Below are positions 21,301 to 27,189 of a DNA stretch of 27,189 nt, piece by piece. Numbering within the stretch: the first letter of the stretch is position 1; every line of letters begins with the position of its first letter. Position numbers and translations under genes: made by a program. Source of the DNA: Apostichopus californicus (taxonomy: Eukaryota > Echinodermata > Holothuroidea > Aspidochirotida > Stichopodidae); assembly GCA_020650975.1 (NCBI GenBank), contig JAIPMN010001233.1, positions 1 to 27,189 of the forward strand, read 5' to 3'. The notes under the pieces are model-generated. The model saw only the letters and a program-made list of their open reading frames with translations. It was not told where the DNA came from and did no database searches.

Positions 21301-23698
21301 TTTACAGGTAACAGCATAAATTCTTCACTTTCAATTACCTTTAGAGAAAAAAGAACAGGCAGAGGTGATGACCAAAATGTATTGTTACAAATATGACACT
21401 ATACATCCTCTCTGTCAGTTATTGAGAGGAAAGAAAGGGGATAATGCTGAAGATGTTTGCTGCAGATATAGAGAGGTTTATTTAGACCACCATGAATTGT
21501 GGATCATATCATACATCCTATCATTCCTAAAAACAGCTGTTCAGGTTTCACAGGAAATATTTCCAAATCTACAAATTATAACTCAAAAAAAGATAGCAAT
21601 GACCCACACTGAGAAACCTTTCCAGATTTTCGAAAATGCAATAAGTACAGTATCATGCAATCCTCAACAATGTTTCCTTCCACCATCTTTTGGTTAAAGC
21701 CAGGAAAAGCTTTCAACAAGCTACTTATCTACTGCAAACACCTGTGTAGGTGAATGTATTTATAGTTAGAAGCCATTAGCAAACTAATGCCCTACATTGT
21801 TATGGGATTTTGCTATGAAACAGCAACAACAATTTTATCAAAACCAATTCAAAGGGCTGTGGTAAAGTACAATGAATAATTCAAAGCAGCAACAACAATT
21901 CATCAAAATCACTTCAAAAGGCTGATAACAGTATACTGCAGTTGCATGTAGAGTTATATGACATAGTGACACATATACATCGTGGCTTTTGGGTCACCAG
22001 GTATTGCATGTCACAGAGGCAGTACATATTGTGACATCTTCCAAATCTGACTTAGAAAAATAGTAAAGAAAACAAGCAGTCCAATCGGCTATTTGAGGCT
22101 CACCATATCCTATGCAAAATATTGATATTGTTTATTATTTTGTGTTTGAACTTTGAAGACTTGACAGGCGGTCTAACAATGACAAAATCTACTGTAGTGT
22201 TCAAATGTTTTCTGTCACAATTTTGAAGGCTATGAATTTTCTCTTATAAATATCTTATGGTTTCTGTGTACAAAAACTGCTTTACATCATCTATGTACTT
22301 AGATCATTTTGAAATGTGAATCATGTGACACCAGGTAAATTATTATGGGTCTAACATCACGACAATGATCTGTGACCTTCGAAATATGAAGGCCAAAACT
22401 AATTTGGACATAGACCTCATATTAGACATGCTTGGCTCTAACAATATTTTGTACATCCCTATACACAAGTATCCCATTTCTATGATCTTTGTTATACACC
22501 AGCATGGAGTAAATCCTGGCAACAGGTTTGGCTGTTGTGGGCAGGCCAAGATTAATATGCATGTTTGATCTGCTACAGCCATGGGTGAAATACTGAATAT
22601 ACATAGGATACAGTTACAAATGAACCAATCAAGTACGCTTAGACAGGTGTTCAAGACATGCCAAATTGCAATTCCACAGAGAAATGCGCCACTTGCAATA
22701 AAGGCGAGCAACTACTGTACAAACGAGTAATAATAGGGTTTGAATAGTACGTCCCTCTTAAGAGTTATTTTGTGGTAAGGAGCAGCACTCTAAGTGAAAC
22801 CCACAGCTAACATTTTAGAGCCAAACATCACAACAACAAAAAACTGCACAAAAAGAGTGTCTTCCTGTGGCTAATTTCCTCTGTCAAAAAATCAGCTATT
22901 TGCCGATATGTATTTGCATATCTCAACCAAATGGCAGAAGATTTCATGAATCTGTTCAAATGCTGAAAAGAAAACATTGACGACAAATAACATTGTCATG
23001 CAGGGTGACTTAATCAGAATCTAGAATTAGTATCTACGTAGTCTGAGAACAAAACTGACACGATCAGTCTAAAATGGTAACCTAATGGCGACACTGTCTA
23101 AGTCATACTACTTCTGAAAATAGCCACCAAATCACCGAAACCTGGTCAAAAAACCCTCTTTCTTATATAAGAGCATACTTACCTGCAATATTTTATCATG
23201 CGTATACTCATTTGCCGCTCTTAGCAGTTCTCTACATGAGTGGGTATCTGCAAATGCCCTTATGCCCAGACAGTTTGAAGGATCTAACTGTTTCTCTAAG
23301 AATTCACAGCATGCATTTTGAATTTCTGTCAGTTGGAGAAGACATGCAGCGGGAAGCAAGGTCTGGACGTTGCTTTCCTCAACAGTAACTGTTGCTGTGT
23401 AAGCAAAGTCTATTAGTTGCTGCAAGGCTCTCTCATCGATATCCTTTATCGTCACTTCTGTCTGTCTGCTCTCGGCTAATTCACCAGTGAACATTGCCCG
23501 GAAGTAAGGGCTGTAAGCTGACAAAATAATCCGATGAGCATAGATTTTGTTGTTATTGACATTGATGACAACATCCCATAGCTCTCCTTGCTTGCGAAGT
23601 ACATTGATCATTGACAGTGTATCCTGACAGTGTCGTTGAGACACGTAAATGAACTCTGAGGGGTGAGCTGTCTCAAATGCTTGAGGTGCACCTGCCAT
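15082..23698 (-). CDS. KLHL20: KLHL20 orthologue, BTB-BACK-Kelch CUL3 adaptor (eight coding exons)
   Basis: Spliced CDS on the - strand: 23698-23183, 21338-21180, 19598-19388, 18838-18655, 18311-18168, 17238-17105, 16446-16238, 15315-15082; 1791 nt, 596 residues plus stop (human is 609). All splice sites are GT-AG and phases close. Domains: BTB about 30-135, BACK about 140-245, then six Kelch blades about 295-580, each with a double glycine (AVGG or AIGG). Long stretches such as [20 protein letters not shown] and [20 protein letters not shown] match human KLHL20 rather than other KLHL proteins. The family protein recruits substrates (PML, DAPK1, ULK1, coronin 7 in mammals) to CUL3-RBX1 in the cytosol, PML bodies and trans-Golgi network. 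The N-terminus is shorter and the C-terminus longer than human. Confidence 0.96.
15316..16237 (-). other. KLHL20: KLHL20 intron 7
   Basis: A 922-bp intron with a G-run at about 15400. I see nothing else identifiable. Confidence 0.8.
16238..16446 (-). CDS. KLHL20: KLHL20 coding exon 7 (Kelch blade 4 and part of 5)
   Basis: The acceptor is AATTTACAG|TG at 16447/16446 and the donor is GGG|GTAAGG at 16238/16237. It encodes [40 protein letters not shown] and MNSRRSG. This is close to human, with RDEQTE for human RDDTTE. It leaves in phase 0. Confidence 0.95.
16447..17104 (-). other. KLHL20: KLHL20 intron 6
   Basis: A 658-bp intron. A 71-codon + strand frame (16858-17073) shows no family signature. 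Nothing else is recognised. Confidence 0.8.
17105..17238 (-). CDS. KLHL20: KLHL20 coding exon 6 (Kelch blade 3)
   Basis: The acceptor is CTGAATAG|A at 17239/17238 and the donor is ACAG|GTAAGG at 17105/17104. It encodes [20 protein letters not shown] and [15 protein letters not shown]. This matches the human blade ending [13 protein letters not shown]. It has no long ORF of its own and was found by similarity and phase (entering 2, leaving 1). Confidence 0.94.
17239..18167 (-). other. KLHL20: KLHL20 intron 5
   Basis: A 929-bp intron containing a 23-bp minisatellite at 17816-17953 and otherwise unremarkable AT-rich sequence. Confidence 0.8.
17816..17953. repeat. 23-bp minisatellite, six units
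   Basis: The unit is AACAATACAACATATATAGA plus GTA. Units start at 17816, 17839, 17862, 17885, 17908 and 17931. The first and last carry GTGTA instead of GAGTA. The period is not divisible by three, so all - strand frames stay open across it; those are not genes. Confidence 0.95.
18168..18311 (-). CDS. KLHL20: KLHL20 coding exon 5 (Kelch blade 2)
   Basis: The acceptor is TTGTTGTAG|G at 18312/18311 and the donor is GAAAG|GTAAAC at 18168/18167. At 144 nt it is exactly one 48-residue Kelch blade, RYDPQTDQW through SCLNIVER, including [11 protein letters not shown]. It starts and ends in phase 2, so it is a symmetrical exon. Confidence 0.95.
18312..18654 (-). other. KLHL20: KLHL20 intron 4
   Basis: A 343-bp AT-rich intron with nothing recognised inside. 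Confidence 0.85.
18655..18838 (-). CDS. KLHL20: KLHL20 coding exon 4 (Kelch blade 1)
   Basis: The acceptor is ATTTTTAG|TT at 18839/18838 and the donor is GAAAG|GTACAG at 18655/18654. It encodes [11 protein letters not shown] through SYLNSIER, including the [11 protein letters not shown] motif. Leaving phase is 2. The intron falls at the ER|Y of the Kelch repeat. Confidence 0.95.
18839..19387 (-). other. KLHL20: KLHL20 intron 3
   Basis: A 549-bp intron with nothing recognised inside. Confidence 0.85.
19388..19598 (-). CDS. KLHL20: KLHL20 coding exon 3 (end of BACK, linker)
   Basis: The acceptor is TTTCCACAG|ATT at 19599/19598 and the donor is CCG|GTGAGA at 19388/19387. It encodes 70 codons plus one base, starting [19 protein letters not shown] and ending [10 protein letters not shown] second acceptor 9 nt downstream (TTTTACAG|CAT) would delete ILQ in frame. 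Human KLHL20 has VLQ here, so the upstream site is favoured. Confidence 0.93.
19840..20340 (-). repeat. AGGTCA-type dispersed repeat, opposite orientation
   Basis: Several units read TTGACCTCAAATGACCTTTG, ACCTCCACCAATTTC, AGGGTTCTTGTACTCACC-like, CATACCAAGTATGAAC-like, then GAGTT and TTACAAAGTTTTCAGAGTTT. This is the reverse complement of the GORAB-intron family. Perfect TGACCTTTGACCT occurs at 20179-20191 and 20310-20322. Confidence 0.8.
20658..20783 (+). mobile_element. tRNA-derived SINE
   Basis: The A box is AGTGGTCAAGGCAGTGG (20673-20689) and the B box is GGTTCGAGTCC (20711-20721), as in Ser/Leu-type tRNAs but without a proper anticodon arm or 3' acceptor pairing. It is followed by TCATTGGGCAAGGCACTTTA (20742-20761), a central motif I recall from several animal tRNA-SINE families. 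It runs straight into the 50-bp minisatellite. Exact ends and family are unknown. Confidence 0.75.
20784..21204 (-). repeat. 50-bp minisatellite in register with the KLHL20 exon-2 donor
   Basis: The GGGTAGATG landmark (or its variant) starts at 20784, 20834, 20884, 20934, 20984, 21034, 21083, 21133 and 21183. The last instance is the 3' end of KLHL20 exon 2 itself. On the - strand each unit reads TTATGATTACAG, then a 24-base block from GGCTGGGGAACACATCTACC to CTTG, then GTAGGTCACTG. That is acceptor-like, 24 nt, donor-like. Units near the exon are the most diverged. Confidence 0.9.
21180..21338 (-). CDS. KLHL20: KLHL20 coding exon 2 (BACK)
   Basis: The acceptor is CTCTAAAG|GTA at 21339/21338 and the donor is CTCG|GTAAGT at 21180/21179. 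The 53 in-frame codons begin [11 protein letters not shown] and end ERRKHLPS. These fit the BACK domain of KLHL20, which has [11 protein letters not shown] at this place. The exon's last 25 bases and its donor are in register with a 50-bp minisatellite that fills the adjoining intron. Confidence 0.93.
21339..23182 (-). other. KLHL20: KLHL20 intron 1 (between coding exons 1 and 2)
   Basis: A 1.84-kb intron. A diverged direct repeat of about 45 bp occurs at about 21821-21863 and 21884-21924 (AGCAACAACAATT, then TCAAAAcCA(a/c)TTCAAA(g/a)GGCTG). The 122-codon - strand frame at 22343-22711 is Cys/Ile/Leu-rich with no recognisable family. No other gene is seen. Confidence 0.8.
23183..23698 (-). CDS. 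KLHL20: KLHL20 coding exon 1 (BTB and start of BACK)
   Basis: The ATG at 23698-23696 has a strong context (A at -3, G at +4). The donor is CAG|GTAAGT at 23183/23182. It encodes residues 1-172 in phase 0: a short divergent leader, the whole BTB fold ([20 protein letters not shown], then the hydrophobic [14 protein letters not shown] helix) and the BACK start ([15 protein letters not shown]). Residue 41 is Trp where human has Cys in the ELCDVV motif. Confidence 0.96.
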
Positions 23699-23730
23699 TA
23701 TGGGAGGGTTTGTCTAGCAAAGACCTACAT
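23699..23730 (-). promoter_or_regulatory. KLHL20: KLHL20 5' UTR with likely splice acceptor and start-stop uORF
   Basis: On the - strand, a pyrimidine run and CAG (ATTTTTTCAG) end at 23731, giving a good acceptor 32 nt before the ATG. This suggests a 5' UTR intron and a non-coding first exon farther upstream. The first bases after the acceptor read ATGTAG (23730-23725), a start codon followed immediately by a stop. Whether it is transcribed is inference. Confidence 0.5.
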
Positions 23731-24065
23731 CTGAAAAAATAAGAAGATAAATAAAAACATAATACACCACAGCATGTTTGCTGGTCATTGCTGTATGTAT
23801 CATTATCAATTAGATACATCTTCAGTAGCTTTAAGAAGCAGTATTTACCATAGTTTTAAACTTAGAGGATCAATAGCAGTAGTCCCCAATTGCAAAGACA
23901 CATTTAGCATCAACTTTTGCAAGCAATGGAAACAATCGTTACTTTCTGTGTGTTACCTATGTCATGATATCTCAAACAGTACAGTAGTTTTGTTACCATC
24001 GAGCAAACCATGGTAAAAGTTTTTCTTTGAGGAAGAAATAACAAGCCATTTAAAAGGATTTCTGG
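23731..24065. other. KLHL20 upstream sequence / probable 5' UTR intron
   Basis: No repeat or coding similarity is seen. If the acceptor at 23731 is used, this is intron. Confidence 0.5.
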
Positions 24066-25096
24066 CAGGGTTGGCAATTTTTTTCTTTTTCTTTATTTAA
24101 ATGGATTTTTTTTTCAAACGCATGTCTTTGATGAATGCAAATGTCAAGGTAACTTGATATTTGAGGCAATTATGAACCTCTAAATTACTATCATGAATGG
24201 TATGAGCCTTCAGGATGCATTATGCAGTTTGGAGAACGAAAAAAATCTGATGATTTTCCATACTTTTATTACAATTTTGTAGCCAATCCAGTAGATGTTC
24301 TACAGTAAACAACAAGTACATTATTTATTATGGTTACAAAAAAATAATCAACTATTTACATAAAAATGGGATGTCTGCTTGACTTCCTGTTTTCTTAGCA
24401 TTGAATCTTTCTCTCCATACAAAAAAGATATTGACCTCACTGATACACTGGTGTGGAGCGAGTTTCAGACTTTCAGGTGATATGGTGTGGTCCACTCTAA
24501 GCTGAGAAACTACCTTGGAACTCATAAAGCTGCTCAGCTTGTGTTCTTATTAAAGGCCTTGAACATGAAAGAACTGTTAAACTTGAAGTCTATTGACTGT
24601 ACAATACACCTTTTAGTTTGTATTTCAGTGTTTCCGTATTAGTGGTTACGTTGACAATAGTTTTATACATGTCCTTTATGATTTATAATCTGGGGTAAGT
24701 CTACACACTAACTTCTGGATCTTACAGTATTTTAAACATTTAAGACAAACACATTGAAGCTTTGTTTATAATATTTAATGACTATAGTTGGAAACACCCT
24801 TGGAACCTTTAATAAGTATAAAATGACTAACTGATTCTGCACACCGATTGATGCTACAAGTTACATACATGTGCTTATGTGCTAAATAAATATCAAACTA
24901 CAGAAGCAGACTCACAATAGTTTCTAACAGTAGTAAAATTACAAAAATATTGAATAAAAAGTTAAAAACATTCATGAAGAAGAAAAAAAGTGATATAAAT
25001 CAGTACTTCCCCCCCCCCCAAAAAAAAAATCACTTGATTTAAATAGAGATTTAAAGCAGTGATTTAAATCACCATGAATTTATTCAGCCAACCCTG
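24066..25096. mobile_element. non-autonomous hAT-like DNA transposon
   Basis: It begins CAGGGTTGGC and ends GCCAACCCTG, 10-bp perfect terminal inverted repeats. It is flanked by a perfect 8-bp target-site duplication ATTTCTGG (24058-24065 and 25097-25104). CAGGG termini and 8-bp duplications are hallmarks of hAT elements. The subterminal regions share ATTTAAATxxxTTTTTTT-type sequence. It is 1031 bp with no transposase-like frame, hence non-autonomous. A C/A run lies at about 25009-25029. Confidence 0.8.
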
Positions 25097-25104
25097 ATTT
25101 CTGG

Positions 25105-25584
25105 TGGCTAAAGTTGATTGCTTAACAAATTGCTGAATTTGTTTGCATCTGTTGGCCAAAAGCACATGCTCATAGCATTTTATATCACAAAGGTATGCAT
25201 TATTAAAATCTTGTGATAGTTTGTAACTGCAACAGCAAAATGAATTATGTCATCAGGGCACTTCAGCTGAAAATGTCTTTGATTTCTTGATATATTTCAA
25301 TAATTTAACCACAGAGGAGAATGCAATCTCTAAAAAGAGAAGCATATTGAGGAAATTCTTAATACAGGGACCATTGACAGAGCGCTATTAAGCACATATT
25401 TCAGGCTACAACAAGAAGATGATATTAAACGTAAAGCTTCTACAGAGCATATTCCCTGATGATATCACCACCTGTACTGTGATTCAAGTTCCTGGAGTAG
25501 TTATAGTAGGTTACATTAAATGAACCATATCTCAATTTAGGGACAAGTTTTGAGATGGGATACCAACTGGCAGTGTGGATTTTT
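25105..25584. other. unassigned sequence between two DNA elements
   Basis: AT-rich sequence with no gene or repeat recognised. Confidence 0.6.
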
Positions 25585-25606
25585 ATGGAACGCGAAAAGG
25601 GCAACC

Positions 25607-25830
25607 ATATTTCGTTGTCTAAACTAAGTTTGTTGCTGTCTAAACTAAAGTTGTTGCTGCTGTTTTATCATGTTGTTGCTCAAGCTTACGTTTTTGTCTA
25701 AACTTACGTTGTCTAAACTTTGAGTGCTGTCTAAACTTACGTTGCCTTAAGTTACGTTGCTGCCTAAACTTACATTGTTGTCTAAACCTACGTTGCCGTC
25801 CAAAGTTGGTTCCGTTGTCTAAACTAACGT
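25607..25830. repeat. irregular subterminal array of GTTGTCTAAACTTAC-like motifs
   Basis: About a dozen spaced copies (TTGTCTAAACT, GCTGTCTAAACT, GTTGCCTTAAGTTAC and so on), with 12-24-bp spacing. A second smaller set lies at 26258-26400, and one opposite copy (AAGTTTAGACAATG) at 26187-26200. The - strand frame of KFRQ-type repeats here is a by-product of the array, not a gene. Confidence 0.8.
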
Positions 25831-25836
25831 TATTGC

Positions 25837-25854
25837 CCAATCACGTGATATAAA
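25837..25854 (+). promoter_or_regulatory. promoter-like cluster CCAAT, CACGTG, TATAAA
   Basis: CCAAT (25837-25841), CACGTG (25842-25847) and TATAAA (25849-25854) lie within 18 bp at the inner edge of the element's left arm, pointing rightwards. Function is unproven, and the CCAAT-to-TATA spacing is much closer than usual. Confidence 0.3.
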
Positions 25855-26430
25855 AAATATGGGATTTTCTCGCGAAATTTGACTTGCGCTGTATATACAT
25901 ACACGTCGTTAATTTGCTGACCAATTATGAAATAGTCAGTAAGATTGACACGTATCCCGACCCAATTACAAGCTGGTCAACGCTCTCCGCCATATGCTAC
26001 ATACATGAGCTGACCCCGGCCACTTTGCTCCTCTAGTAGCTTCCCGTATATGCGAAAGACAAAGGCGGCCTTGTCCACGGGACTGTTTTCCTAAACCCAG
26101 GCAGCAAGAACCAACTCGTGCGAATAGTAATCATATGAAGACTACATGGTTTAGCAATTGTTGAACAGCGCCGATGGCAACAACATAAGTTTAGACAATG
26201 AAATCAATTTGCCCTTTTCGCGTACAACGTACAACGCGAAAAGGGCAAACCTGATTTCGTTGTCTTAACTAAGATTGTTGTTGCCTAAATTAAAGTTGTT
26301 GCTGCTGTTTTACCATGCTGTTGCTCAAACTCACGTTGATGTCTAAAATTCCGTTGTCTAAACTTACGTCGTTGTCTAAACTTACGTTAAACTTAGCAAG
26401 GAAATAAGCTTGCCCTTTTCGCGTTCCATA

Positions 26431-27189
26431 GGATTTTTTGACTTTCAACGTAAGCTTGAAATGGTTGCCTACAGATTATCCCTTTAATTTTATAGTAGCT
26501 ACTGCATGTGTCCTAAATATGTGCATTTTTAGGCAGGACAACCATTGATTTTGTGATGTAAATAGCACAATTTAAAAAAAAAACAGATTTTTATCAATTT
26601 TATCTTGAGTGGCAATGCACTAAGCACAGAGAAATGTACCTAACTTCACAACATGAATTTTAGTAATTTGGTGACATCATTCATAAAAGTGATTATAACT
26701 TATCAAAAAAAATTGAGATTTTCTTGCTTTTTTACTATCACTTCGACTGAACGTTATAATTTTTGTTTGTATTTTCTGATTGTAGGCCTATAGCCTACAT
26801 GACAAATTGCAATTTAATCATGCCAAATACCTTATATTTATTCAGCCACAGCTTTTGTGTATCACACCTTTTGAAGTTCTATGTAAGTGTTAGAATGAAT
26901 AATAGTTAATAAAATATTGTCCATTTTGATACACTATCAAATGTACAACGCTGTATTGAAGAAGTCAATATTTACATCACAAAGTTTGTTGCAAAACATT
27001 GTATGTTAGTATGGGAATTTGTAATGTCTCATAATTTATTTCCCATAACAAGATGGAACTCATGGGGTTCACGACATAAATACAGACTTCTATAAATATA
27101 TAATAGCCAACCAGGATACTCCTTACTATTGCCTACAACTAAGTACGACCTAAATTAACTTAGCCTTGTCAATTCATGAATGAGGTAAG
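26431..27189. other. unassigned right flank
   Basis: AT-rich sequence with A/T runs. No coding similarity, RNA gene or repeat is recognised. Confidence 0.6.

Larger units (their letters stand above)
25587..26428. mobile_element. compound TA-flanked inverted-repeat element
   Basis: The outer inverted repeats TGGAACGCGAAAAGGGCAA (25587-25605) and its complement (ending 26428) are flanked by TA on both sides (25585-25586, 26429-26430), as for Tc1/mariner-type insertions. An internal junction at about 26209-26248 carries the same repeat head to head (GCCCTTTTCGCGTACAACGT, then ACAACGCGAAAAGGGC). This suggests two related elements joined: A, 25587 to about 26228, and B, about 26229-26428. Both halves carry many copies of GTTGTCTAAACTTAC-like motifs. 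Bases 25841-26165 are a less repetitive, CpG-richer core. No transposase frame is seen. Confidence 0.75.

Noticed and set aside
22343..22711. 122-codon - strand frame in KLHL20 intron 1, with an overlapping + strand frame
   Set aside because: Cys/Ile/Leu-rich with no motif, no splice context or codon pattern like the neighbouring genes; fits chance in AT-rich intron.
25640..25840. - strand frame of KFRQ-type repeats
   Set aside because: By-product of the GTTGTCTAAACTTAC array in a transposable element.

Overview
This is a nuclear genomic window from an animal. It has AT-rich DNA, GT-AG introns, abundant minisatellites and two multi-exon genes that I could assemble exon by exon, with reading-frame phases that close exactly. 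The proteins are clear orthologues of vertebrate genes. However, the compact gene sizes (about 7.4 and 8.6 kb), the repeat families and the residue differences suggest a non-vertebrate animal. An invertebrate deuterostome such as an echinoderm or hemichordate is plausible, but the sequence alone does not prove it.

Layout. Bases 1-618 hold a direct duplication (two copies about 166 bp long, 452 bp apart). A GORAB orthologue (RAB6-interacting golgin) follows on the + strand, with six coding exons from 798 to 8222 adding up to 389 codons plus stop. Its introns carry a dispersed repeat family containing AGGTCA-type direct repeats, a 36-bp minisatellite, an 83-bp duplication and a foldback. A 24-bp minisatellite starts on the GORAB stop codon. 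Bases about 8450-15081 are the intergenic interval between two convergent genes, probably including 3' UTRs, with a 40-bp minisatellite at 10311-10662. A KLHL20 orthologue lies on the - strand, with eight coding exons from 23698 down to 15082 (596 codons plus stop). Its introns hold a 23-bp minisatellite, an inverted copy of the AGGTCA repeat family, a tRNA-derived SINE and a 50-bp minisatellite running in register into the end of coding exon 2. Upstream of KLHL20 are a non-autonomous hAT-like element with a perfect 8-bp target-site duplication (24066-25096) and a compound TA-flanked inverted-repeat element (25587-26428). Bases 26431-27189 hold nothing I recognise.

How the genes relate. GORAB is a coiled-coil trans-Golgi/COPI protein that binds RAB6. 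KLHL20 is a BTB-BACK-Kelch substrate adaptor for CUL3 ubiquitin ligase that, in mammals, acts partly at the trans-Golgi network. They lie tail to tail here and a few megabases apart on human 1q24-q25, so the linkage may be ancient. A functional tie is inference.

No new enzyme system or defence locus is visible. The most unusual structure is the 50-bp minisatellite, whose period is locked to the KLHL20 exon-2 splice donor. Each unit, read on the - strand, looks like a 24-nt frame-neutral pseudo-exon with its own acceptor and donor.
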